From Aulostomus chinensis (lineage: Eukaryota > Chordata > Actinopteri > Syngnathiformes > Aulostomidae), in assembly GCA_037954235.1 (NCBI GenBank), contig JBBMOA010000001.1, positions 12,229,980 to 12,293,979 on the forward strand: a stretch of 64,000 nucleotides of DNA, in the 5' to 3' direction. Below the pieces are notes generated by a model. That model was not told the origin of the DNA. It saw nothing but the letters and a program-made list of their open reading frames with translations, and did not search any database. Shown one piece after another: positions 52,131-61,882 of this stretch. Positions within the stretch are counted from its first letter, which is position 1; each line of letters starts with the position of its first letter. Position numbers and translations under genes: made by a program.

Positions 52131-53151
52131 CTAGGATCAAACTACTCAGGATGAAACAGACCAATGTTGACATCAAGTAGCAACTCAGCAGCTGATCAAC
52201 AGAGTCCTCAGCACCAGTAGAGCCTGGTCCTGGTCCCTGGGGGGCTCCAACCACCAGCCTCTCTGTTAACAGCCGGGCGCCACAGAGACTCTGAGTCTCC
52301 TGCTGTTCATGAAGAGTTTTCAGGCTGAATTTAGTGTGTGAGGTCCACACTACACATTTGAGGGACCATGAAGGACAGAGGAGAGTCTGACTGTCATGGT
52401 GAAAGCCTTCAGCACTAGAACTGAAACAGCCCCACCATCTTAACCCCCCCAGACCAAACATCATCGTCCAGCCTCCAACCAGAGGTCCATCAGTTATCAT
52501 GGAGCCACAGGTGGAGTCTGGATTCTTTTCTAGAATGAGACGGCAATGACAGTCCTGCCAAGTGACATCACTGACATGAATGGATGACTTCAGTCACATG
52601 ACTGGATGACTTCAGTCACGTGACTTCAGTGCATCCAATGACCAAGTGCACCACAGTCCTTGTTGCTGTCTGCTGTTGGGTCACAGCAAAGTAAGGAAAC
52701 AGCCTGACGGTCCTCAGGAGGAAATTCAACAGCCTCCAAAGATGGAGGTGAATCTAGACCTGCTCATGTTTGCTGTCCTTGATGAACTTGGGCGGTACTC
52801 TGGTGCAGGGATGAGGTCATGGAGCTGATCTGGGAGCAGTCCTGATGTTAAATGGACTAAATGGGTCAACATCAAATAAAATTGGAAACCTATTTGAAGC
52901 CTTATTTTGTGTTTGATGGACATTTTTTCAATCTCTAATGACTGTTTTAACTGAACCTGCTGGATCCTGTGGTGCCTGATGAGGAGACAACTTGAGTACA
53001 AAGTTGGAGAGGAGGGTTTTTGGAGGGGAGATGATTTTATTTGCAGTGTTGCAAATCAAAATAACTCCAACGACATGATAGAATTTTCTCCAAATGTCCT
53101 GACTAAGATGGATTCCAAACCAAATCAGCTGTCACAAGGGAAAGTCTGCAT

Positions 53152-53153
<2 letters not shown>

Positions 53154-53225
<72 letters not shown>
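53154..53225. repeat. (CA)n microsatellite
   Basis: About 36 CA units with a single interruption near the right end. Confidence 0.97.
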
Positions 53226-53231
<6 letters not shown>

Positions 53232-53519
53232 CAACTGACATTCCCAGGGTCTAAACCAAACCAATTCCTACTTAACCCGAACTCCACCTCAGTTCTAGAT
53301 GAAACTGGTAGAACATGGAACCGTCCCACTTGGAACCTTCCCATCAGCTTCACCTCCACTGGAGTATCTGGTCAACACCAGAATGGTGGAGACAAGACAA
53401 CATGCTACCAATCCTCTCTCTCTCCCTCATCATCAGCTGCTGCAGCCCTTGAAAGAAAACCTTTGACACATGGACCTACAGTAGGAGCAGGTGTTGTCTC
53501 CTCTGGAGCAGCAGTTTAA

Positions 53520-53601
53520 CGTTGTTGGCAGGACTGGAACCTGAGCAGGGAGACCCCAATGGATTTCTAGTCCATCGCCTTCACCACTCGGCCTTAACAA
53601 C
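53520..53601 (-). tRNA. tRNA-Ser(AGA)-like, second copy
   Basis: An 82-nt minus-strand sequence: acceptor GTTGTTA pairing six of seven with CAACAAC, D region GGCCGAGTGGTGAAGGCGAT, anticodon arm TGGACTAGAAATCCA (AGA), variable arm GGGGTCTCCCTGC, and T loop TTCCAGT (position 57 is C instead of a purine). The first T-stem pair is T-C, the same defect as at 48.07 kb, so the change predates the duplication. It is better preserved than the first copy but probably still compromised at the B box. Confidence 0.75.
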
Positions 53602-53694
53602 TACACTCACACACATGAGTAGAGGACTGATACTCAACAATTTATATGTATTGAAGCATAGTAGGTTTTTTTATCTTCTCACAAACACAAACTA

Positions 53695-53696
<2 letters not shown>

Positions 53697-53733
<37 letters not shown>
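53697..53733. repeat. (TG)n microsatellite
   Basis: About 18 TG units, inside the segment that also carries the second tRNA-Ser-like copy. Confidence 0.97.
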
Positions 53734-53734
<1 letters not shown>

Positions 53735-54124
53735 AGGTGTTTTGACTGAGTAATGAAGAGGAGGATTTCTCCATTTTTGTCGTCACTCTGCAACTAATTT
53801 TCAGTTGAACTCATAAACTGAACAAACTTTGACATGTTTCTTTCTTTTGTGTGTCAACAACTTTGGTCTTGAAAGCTCCTGACAAACACACCACACACAC
53901 TCTACAGTTCTAATCTGTTGAGAACATGAAACGTGCGGCCCCAGTGACCCTGCAGGACATTTTTGTCCATTTTAAATTTTGATTCATGACCCAGAACCTC
54001 TCAAAACCCCAGAAAAATAAAGGTTTTGGTGCATTAAAGACATAAATAATAACATCATCATGTTTCAAGGTTTTCTTCTCTCAAATCTGAAGGTCAACCT
54101 CCATCTTCTGCTGTGCTCATTAGC

Positions 54125-54197
54125 AGGGACTTAGCTCCAATGGTAGAGTGCTAGCTTAGCATGTGAGAGGTAGAGGGATCCATGCCCTCCTTCTCAG
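54125..54197 (+). pseudogene. tRNA-Ala(AGC) pseudogene
   Basis: Matches tRNA-Ala through TTAGCTCCAATGGTAGAG, an anticodon loop TTAGCAT (AGC), and GAGGTAGAGGGATCCATGCC. Three acceptor pairs fail, the anticodon stem has an A-G mismatch, and the T loop is ATCCATG where ATCGATG is expected. It is probably a decayed gene or a tRNA-derived retroposon head. Confidence 0.7.
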
Positions 54198-55758
54198 AAT
54201 ACTTCAGCTTGTTCTGTTGATCAGAGGAGCTGCTGGGTAATGAATGCTGATGTTTGTCCACTGCTGTGATAAAGTGTCAGAACTCGGAGCAGTCTTCCTC
54301 TCCAGGTGATGTCTCTGAGTGATGATGATTGCTGTCTGTTCAACCAGCGTCATTTGTTGATATCTGAGAAGGACTGAAGACAGCAAAGTGTGCTGATTGG
54401 CCAACAACCCCTCACAGGTCAAAGGTCACTGCTCTGAGGCGGACCAGTTTACTGTAACAGTGGTGGCACCATCCACTGCTGGCGCTCTCTTCAGTGCTTC
54501 TTGTTTCTGCCCTTTGTGTGTGAGCTCCTAGAGCAGCTGGTCCGCCCCCCCCCTTTTCTTTTCTATTCCTCTAATTTATTTTTTGATTTTCTATTTTTGT
54601 AATTCATCATCGATCTCGGCTCACGGTCGCTACACTCTTGACCTCCTGTGAGCCTTGAAGAGAGAGAAGCCACCTTTGTGTCGGAGAAGAGCAGCTTAGT
54701 CCAGGCAGCCAGCAGCCTGAGACCAGAGGGTAGCCAATCAACGCGCTTCCCTTCTTCATCGAGCGAATCTCAGCGGGAGCCACGGTCGACGAGGTGGAGG
54801 CTTTGGAGGCCGTCCTCCCACCAGTTCGTTGGAGAGGCGTCGTACATCGATGGGAGAATCCAGCTGAGAACGTGAGCCGGTTACGTTGGTTTTCACCGAT
54901 TCAGGCCTGGACTCCTGTCTCGCTGCCAAACTCCGCCTGACTCCGTAGAGCTGGTCAGCCTCCACTCAGTCCTCTTCATTTGGTTGGAGGTCACCATCGT
55001 TCATCCTACACACCTTTCCACCTGCCTCTTAGCCGTCTACTTGAAGCTCAGATAAATCCAGGCTAATTCATACCTGCTACTCAATATGGGCCTGAATTAC
55101 TCTGCTGGAATTATCACTCTGTCTTAAGGGTTTTCTTAATTGTATTAAATCCTCTTTAATTTCCAAGAAGTCTTCCAACTCATTCATTCATGCAAGCCAC
55201 TGATCCACAAGACCTCATTGATGAGCTTCAACCTGAGACTGATTGTTTCTCATTGGACGAGACACCCATTCAATGAGACTCATTGTCAGTCCATTGAAAT
55301 CTACTGGTGTTCCAGGTGAGTTGATTTAACAACATGAGCTGACAGAATCTACGTTCAGGTAGGAACCACCACATCCAGGGGTCTGGACCTTTGAGCAGGC
55401 AGAGCCATCAAAGTAGCAGACTAAGCTAGCAGACGTTAGCATTGAGAAGAAACTGATACCTGAGCCTACTTTTGGGTCTGGTCAGGTGATGACACAATAA
55501 AATGACATCATTGTCAGACTGACGCCTGCTCAACACTGACCAAACGCCGCCCTATTGCATCGTGGGAAATTTCTGCTTGGCTCGCGTCCATCAAAACACA
55601 CAAAGAAATTTCTCCAGAATCAGTATGGATAGTGGATACAATTGATTCCACACTGGTTTTTCATTCTGAGTCGGGTGCAGGTGTGGAATTTCAGACACAG
55701 TCTGTGTTTGTGTTGTTCATTCAGTGATTTTTCTTACAATTCCCAATCAAGGCCCCAC
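54198..55758. other. Unassigned unique region
   Basis: Contains a C9 run then a pyrimidine tract (54546-54600), followed by a moderately CG-rich stretch at 54600-55000 and an AT-rich tail with ATTAAATCC (about 55145). The layout could suit an LTR or 5' UTR of a mobile element, but no ends, target duplication or reading frame of note were found. Confidence 0.35.
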
Positions 55759-57366
55759 ATTGCTAATGAACTCAAAATGATGCTAACAGTAATGTAGTGA
55801 TAGTTGCTAATAAACTAAGTGATGCTTACAGTCATGTCGTAAGAGTTGCTAAAAACCACAAAATAATGCGACTGTGATGTCGGAAGAATTGCTCATGATC
55901 TCAAAATGATGCGACGGTAATCTAGTAAGAGCTGCTAATAAATTCAAAATGATGCTAACAGTCATGTAGTGAAAGTTTCGAATAACCTCAAAGTGATGCT
56001 GACAGTCATGTGGTTAGAGTTTCGAGTAACCTAAAAATGATGCGGACAGTAATGTATTAAGAGTTGCTAATAACCTCAAAATAATGCAACAGTGATTTCA
56101 GAAGAATTTCTAATGAACTCAAAATGATGCTAACAGTAACGTAGTGATAGTTGCTCATAAACTCAGTGATACTTACAATAATGTAGTAAGAGTTTCAAAC
56201 TCCCTCAAAATGATGCTGACAGTCATGTAGTAAGAGTTGCTACAAAACTCAAAATAATGCGACAGCGATGTCGGAAGAATTGCTAATAAACTCAAAATGA
56301 TGCTGACGGAAATCTAGTAAGAGCTGCTAATGATCTCAAAATGATGCTACAGTGATGTTGTAAGAATTGCTAATGATATCAAAATGATGTGATGGTCATG
56401 TAGTAAGAATTGCTAATGAACTCAAAATAATGCCAACAGTAATGTAGCGATAGTTGCTAATAAACTCAGTGATGCTTACAGTAATGTCGTAAGTGTTTTG
56501 AACTACCTCAAAGTGATGCTGACAGTCATGTAGTAAGAGTTGCTACGAACCTCAAAATAATGCGACAGTGATGTCGGAAGAACTGCTAATGAACTCAAAA
56601 TGATGCGACAGTGATGTAGTGAAAGTTTCGAATAACCTCAAAGTGATGCTGACAGTCATGCAGTAAGAGTTGCTACGAACCTCAAAATAATGCGACAGTG
56701 ATGTCAGAAGAATTGCTAATGATCTCAAAATGATGCGACAGTGATGTAGTGAAAGTTTCGAATAACCTCAAAGTGATGCTGACAGTCACCTGGTTAGAGT
56801 TGCGAGAAACCTAAAAATGATGCTGAGAGTAATGTAGTAAGAGTTGCTAATAACCTCAAAATAATGCTACAGTGATGTCGGAAGAATTGTTAATGAACTC
56901 AAAGTGATGCTGACAGTCATGTAGTGATAGTTGCTAATAAACTCAGTGATGCTTACAGTAACGTAGTAAGTGTTTTGAACAACCTCAAAGTGAAGCTGAC
57001 AGTCATTTAGTAAGAGTTGCTACTAACCTCAAAATAATGCTACGGTGATGTCGTAAGAATTGCTAATGATATCAACATGATGTGACAGTGATGTAGTAAG
57101 AATTGCTAATGATCTCAAAATGATGCTACAGTGATGCCGGAAGAATTGTTAATGAATTCAGGAATGATGCTGACAGTAATGTAGTGATAGTTGCTAATAA
57201 ACTCAAAGTGATGCTGACAGTAATTTGTGAAGAGTTGGTAAAAACCTTAAAATAATGACACAGTAATGTAGTAAGAGTTGCTATGAAACTAAAAATAATG
57301 CGACAGTGATGTAAGAAGAATTGCTAATGATCTCAAAATGATGCAACAGTGATGTCGTCAGAATTG
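55759..57366 (+). repeat. 43-bp satellite array, third block part 1 (plus orientation)
   Basis: The satellite resumes at TTGCTAATGAACTC with plus orientation. Monomers are more divergent than in the left core (TTGAACTACC, GCTGACGGAAATC and similar variants), but TTCGAATAACC and TGATGTCGGAAGAATTG subtypes are present. It ends in AGAATTG at the snRNA insert. Confidence 0.94.
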
Positions 57367-57702
57367 AGAGTCGGGGTTTTCCAAGTTGATCTCCTCCCAC
57401 GCATGAATTCTCTGGTATCATTCCACTTACTGCGAAGACGAGCCGTGGATGTATTGTCCTGAGCCCAGGGCTTGTCGGATACCATGACCCTCAACTAAAT
57501 GTGGCAGAAACCCTGCCCTCTTCATTTAGGGCTGGAAGGTGTGAGAGATACTGGGAGCTCATCGAGGCTACGTCCTCCGCGGTCTCCTCAGGCTGGCCAG
57601 CACAAGAGGAGACCGCCAACTGGCCGGGACAGGCGGTCACCGTTGTTGTTGTTGCCGCCGTGGTCGGCCTTTCTTTCTTTCTTTCCTTTTTTCACACGAT
57701 AA

Positions 57703-57866
57703 CAGGGGAGAGCGCGGACGCAGTCCCCCACTGTCAGAAATTATGCAGTTGAGATTCCCACATTTGGGGAATTCACCAGGGTCAGCACAGCCCCAGTGCA
57801 ATGGCTGAGCCTCACCCGGGGAGAACCACCTTGCTGATCATGGTATCTCCCCTGCCAGGTAAGTAT
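57703..57866 (-). ncRNA. U1 snRNA gene, full length with variants
   Basis: 164 nt on the minus strand, the canonical U1 length. The 5' end ATACTTACCTGGCAGGGGAG is perfect and would pair with 5' splice sites. The U1A-binding loop ATTGCAC is intact. The Sm site is ATAATTTCTGA (usual ATAATTTGTGG), and the 3' stem ends CTCTCCCCTG. The U1-70K loop reads ATCAGCAAGG where vertebrates have ATCACGAAGG, a change in a strongly conserved contact. Downstream GTGTGAAAAAAGGAAAGA resembles a 3' box. It could be a variant U1 or an early pseudogene. Confidence 0.93.
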
Positions 57867-58517
57867 GACTCGCCGAGCTTAGGAACAGACATGAGCTCCA
57901 GGGACACAGCCTTCTGACTGACAGGCAGGGAGGCCGACACAGCGCCTGATCTTTCCTACCTTGTGCCTCTAACCGCACGCATCGTGCCCCGCAGTAAAAA
58001 AAACAATCTCCGTCCGCTTTCACCCTTGGATGGAGCGTCGCGACCATGAGAGCTGTCAACGCAAGCGGCCCAATTCCGAAAGACTGAAGGCAGCAAGCTG
58101 GGGTTTCACATTTCAACATCAAGTTCACAACCCATCTCTGGGCAAAACAGGCACATTGAAGGTTCAGGTCTTTCAGAGTGCATTCCAAAGCCTTTTGGGA
58201 AAGGCTCCGAGAGCAGTGCCATCAGCGGACCTCCATCCTTATCTGGAGTGCAAACGGAGCCACAACTTGACGCCCAGCGGCAGCGCGGGCGGAAATCCAG
58301 CCCCGGCCTCATGTGCAGCACTCGAGAGTTGGCCTGAAGAGCACGGGATTTGCTCCTGACAAAAGGGGAGGGGCCCGCACTGTTCCTGGAAGGCCATTGC
58401 GGCCGCAGGCTGAGGAAAAGCTGCAGTGCAGGAGGAGAACCCTGGTCCGGCTTTGGGTGGAGCAGGTGAGCGAGTGCCTGGCGGAGGCTTGTTTTATTTC
58501 CGACGAGAAATGCGGGG
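57867..58517. other. Spacer between U2 and U1: U1 upstream region and U2 3' flank
   Basis: No other RNA or protein gene recognised. The U1 promoter (proximal and distal sequence elements) should lie in the part nearest 57867. No confident match to the mammalian PSE or an octamer was seen; GCTCATGTC near 57890 has a similar counterpart GCTCTCATGTC upstream of U2 (about 58725). Confidence 0.4.
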
Positions 58518-58705
58518 CATTGCACCACTCCTGGAAACACTGCAATACCAGGTCGATGCGTGGAAAGGACAGAGCAAGCTCCCGTTCCATCTCCCTGTTC
58601 CAAAAAGCAATTTAATATATGGTTCCCGGATAGGGAACGTACCAGATATTAAACTGATAAGAACAGATACTACACTTGATCTTAGCCAAAAGGCCGAGAA
58701 GCGAT
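58518..58705 (-). ncRNA. U2 snRNA gene, full length
   Basis: About 188 nt on the minus strand, the usual length. The first 61 nt, from ATCGCTTCTCGGCC through TTAATATCTG and including the branch-point recognition GTAGTA, match the vertebrate RNA. The following stem reads GTTCCC-TATCC-GGGAAC, fully paired although it differs from GTCCTC...GAGGAC, a compensatory change. The Sm-type site is GCTTTTTGGAAC, with C in place of the usual first A. Stem-loop IV GACCTGGTATTGCAGTG...TTCCAGG is preserved. The paired changes favour a functional lineage. Confidence 0.93.
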
Positions 58706-58956
58706 ACCTGTCAGCCACCCGACATGAGAGCCAGCACCCCCGGTACAGCCAATCCCGGCCGCGGCTGTGGGCAGGAACTGCAACATTTTGGGTGGCGACA
58801 CAAAATGCAGTGCCATAAACACTACATCTGGCACACTGGTTGTCCCCACTGCTATCCAAAGCAAAGGCAATCGGTGCCTTCACCCTGCTATGCTAGTGGG
58901 GCGACTCAAAGTAAAACAAAGCGGTGTTCAAAGCCACAAGCCAGCGACTCATCCTG
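58706..58956. promoter_or_regulatory. U2 upstream region
   Basis: The 250 bp before the U2 start contain GCCGCGGCCGGGATTGGCTG (a CCAAT-type element in ATTGG orientation) about 60-75 bp upstream, and no TATA box, as expected for an RNA polymerase II snRNA promoter. Placement of a PSE is not possible by eye. Confidence 0.4.
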
Positions 58957-59291
58957 GAGTCGGGGTTTTCCAAGTTGATCTCCTCCCACGCATGAATTCT
59001 CTGGTATCATTCCACTTACTGCGAAGACGAGCCGTGGATGTATTGTCCTGAGCCCAGGGCTTGTCAGATACCATGACCCTCAACTAAATGTGGCAGAAAC
59101 CCTGCCCTCTTCATTTAGGGCTGGAAGGTGTGAGAGATACTGGGAGCTCATCGAGGCTACGTCCTCCGCGGTCTCCTCAGGCTGGCCAGCACAAGAGGAG
59201 ACCGCCAACTGGCCGGGACAGGCGGTCACCGTTGTTGTTGTTGCCGCCGTGGTCGGCCTTTCTCTCTTTCTTTCCTTTTTTCACACGATCA

Positions 59292-59371
59292 CAGGGGAGA
59301 GCACGGACGCAGTCCCCCACTGTCAGAAATTATGCAGTTGAGATTCCCACATTTGGGGAATTCACCAGGGT
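59292..59371 (-). pseudogene. Truncated U1 snRNA (3' 80 nt only)
   Basis: Second-unit copy of U1, identical to the first over its 3' half except for GCAC versus GCGC. It breaks off after GAATTCACCAGGGT where the first copy continues into stem-loops I-II. The 5' splice-site-pairing end and the U1A and U1-70K loops are missing. Confidence 0.92.
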
Positions 59372-59455
59372 ATCCAAAGCCCGGGAAGCTCGGCCGATGC
59401 CATTTTTAAAGCTCACCTTCTCGCTCGGTGAACCAGCGTGGCCTCGAACCGCATT
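59372..59455. other. 84-bp sequence of unknown origin at the snRNA/satellite junction
   Basis: CG-rich, with AAGCCCGGGAAGCTCGGCCG, an AT-rich ATTTTTAAAG core and GTGAACCAGCGTGGCCTCG. It matches neither the U1-U2 unit nor the satellite. It could be from a differently arranged part of the parental snRNA locus. Not identified. Confidence 0.4.
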
Positions 59456-61440
59456 AGAATTGCTAATGAACTCAAAATGATGCTAAAAGCAATGTTGTGA
59501 AAGTTTCGAATAACCTCAAAGTAATGCTGACAGTCATGTAGTAAGAGTTTCTTTGAACTTCAAAATAATGCGACAATGATGTCGGAAGAATTGCTAATAA
59601 TCTCAAAATAATGCGACAGTGATATCGGAAGAATTGCTAATAAACTCAAAATGATGCTGACGGTAATTTTGGAAAAGTTGAAACTAACCTCAAATTGATA
59701 ATACAGTGATGTCGTAAGAATTGCTAATAAACTCAAAATGATGCTAACAGTAATGTAATGATAGTTGCTAATAAAGTCATTGGTGCTTAAAGTAATGTAG
59801 TAAGAGTTTTTAACAACCTCAAAGTCATGCTGACAGTCATGTAGTAAGAGTTGCTACGACACTCAAAATAATGCGACAGTGATGAAGTAAAAGTTGCTAC
59901 GAACCTCAAAATAATGCGACAGTGATGTCGGAAGAATTGATAATGATCTCAAAATTATGCGACAGTGATGTCGTAAGAATTGCAAATAAACTCAAAATGA
60001 TACTAACAGTAATGTAGTGAAAGTTTCGAATAACGTCAAAGTGATGCTGACAGTCATGTGGTTAGAGCTGCGAGTAACCTAAAATTGATGATGACAGTGA
60101 TGTCGTAAGAATTGCTATTGAACTCAAAACGATGCTAACAGTCACATGGTGAGAGATGCTAATAAACTCAGTGATGCTGACAGTAATGTAGTAATAGTTG
60201 CTAATAACCTCAAAATGATGCGACAGTGATGTCGTAAGAATTTCTAATGAACTCAAAATGATGCGACAGTGATGTCGTAAGAATTGCTAATGAACTCAAA
60301 ATGATGCGACAGTGATGTCAGAAGAATTGCAAATGAACTCAAAATGATGCTGACGGTCATGAAGTGAGAGTTGCTACTATCCTCAAAATGATGCTACAGT
60401 GGTGTAGGAAGAGTTGCTACGAACCTTAAAATAATGCGACAATGATGTTCTAAGAATTTCAAATGAACTCAAAATGATGCTGACGGTAATCTAGTAAGAG
60501 TTGCTAAAAAACTCAAAATAATGCGAAAGTGATGTCGTAAGAATTGCTAATAAACTCATAATAATACTGACATTATTATAGTAATAGTTGCTACGAACCT
60601 CAAAATGATGCTACAGTGACGTAGGAAGAATTGTTAATGAATTAAAGAATGATTCTGATGGTAATGTTGTGAGAGTTGCGAAAAACCTCAATATGATGAT
60701 TACAATAATGTCGTAAGAATTCCTAATGAACTCAAAATGATGCTACTGTGATGTTCTAAGGATTGCTAATAAACTCAAAATGATGCTAACAGTAATGTAG
60801 TGATAGTTGCTAACAAACTCAAAGTGATGCTGACAGTAATGTAGTGAAAGTTTCGAATAACCTCAAAGTGATGCTGACAGTCTTGTAGTAATAGTTGCTA
60901 CGAACCTCAAAATGATGCTACAGTGATGTAATTAAAGTTACTAATGATCTCAAAATGATGCTGAGAGTGATGTCGTAAGATTTGCTAATAACCTCAAAAA
61001 ATGCTACAGTGATGTAGGAAGAGTTGCTAACGACCTCAAAAACAATGCTCCAGGGATGTAGGAAGAGTTGCTAATAACCTCAAAATAATGCGACAGAGAT
61101 GTCGTAAGAATTGCTAATGAAATCAAAATAATGCTAACAGTAATGCAGTGAAAGATTCGAATAACCTCAATGATAATAATGAACTCAAAATGATGCTGAC
61201 AGTGATGTAATGAGAGTATCTACTAATTTCAAAAAGATGCGAAAGTGATGTCATGAGAGTTGCTTCTAACCTAATAAATGATGCGAAAGTGATGTGGTGA
61301 GAGTTGCTTAAAACCTTAAAATGATGCTGACAGTGATGTAGTGAGAGTTGCTACTATCCTCCAAATGATGCTACAGTGATGTAGTGAGAGTTGCTTAAAA
61401 TCTCAAAATAATGCGACAGTGATGTGGTGAGATTTGCTTC
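59456..61440 (+). repeat. 43-bp satellite array, third block part 2 (plus orientation)
   Basis: The array resumes with AGAATTGCTAATGAACTC. Monomers are diverse, with frequent small indels and loss of the five-subtype cycle, indicating an old, non-homogenised part of the family. Confidence 0.94.
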
Positions 61441-61882
61441 TGTCACGACCCGGCTCAGAAATCGTGACATCGAAGGAGGGAGACGCAGACTAAACGTGAC
61501 ACACAACTAATAATTTATTATTAGTAACGCAAAATCAACACAAGGCAAACCATAACGTACAGTGGAGTGTGGTTATCAGTAGTGTCAGTGGTGAGTGCGA
61601 GTGTGTGCATGAGTGTACAGGGGGTGTATGTGTGCGGTGTGATGGATGCAGAGAACTAAACAAGACATAACTCAAGAAACACAACCATCGCTCCGACGTG
61701 GGCCAGGAGGAGTGAGCGAGAGACAGCCGGCCAGGTTGGCCGCCTGCTTTATAGCTGGGAGACGCCGGGCCCAGGTGCTCCCAATTAGTCAGCAGCTCCG
61801 CCCCATGAAGCTCGAACCTGAGAAGGGAAGGATGTCAAAAATAATGCAACGCCCCCATGCCCGTGACCATGGGGACGTGACA
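61441..61882 (-). mobile_element. Solo LTR of an LTR retrotransposon (minus strand)
   Basis: A 442-bp insert starting TGTCACGACCC and ending GGGGACGTGACA: TG...CA ends with a short inverted repeat (TGTCACG/CGTGACA). On the minus strand a TATA box (GCTATAAAGC, about 61750) lies between a U3-like part and an R-U5-like part with AATAAA (about 61515), the order of an LTR. The flanking bases CTTC (61437-61440) and CTAC (61883-61886) may be a diverged 4-bp target duplication. No internal region, primer-binding site or second LTR is present, so it looks like a recombination product. Confidence 0.75.

Larger units (their letters stand above)
57367..59455 (-). other. snRNA gene insert: one U1-U2 unit plus part of a second
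   Basis: A 2.09-kb CG-rich block within satellite. Positions 57368-57782 recur at 58957-59371 with a handful of substitutions (offset 1589 bp), so this is 1.26 units of a tandem U1-U2 repeat. Both snRNAs are on the minus strand. The satellite motif AGAATTG stands at both edges (57360-57366 and 59456-59462). The final 84 bp (59372-59455) belong neither to the unit nor to satellite. Linked and tandem snRNA genes are known in fish. Confidence 0.9.

Noticed and set aside
58030..59051. Many overlapping 60-165-codon reading frames around U1 and U2
   Set aside because: They overlap snRNA genes and a CG-rich spacer on both strands, show no domain, and are not shared with any recognised protein.
57367..59455. 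Search for 5S rRNA, U4, U5, U6 or histone genes linked to the U1-U2 unit
   Set aside because: None of their diagnostic sequences was found on either strand. Only U1 and U2 can be supported.
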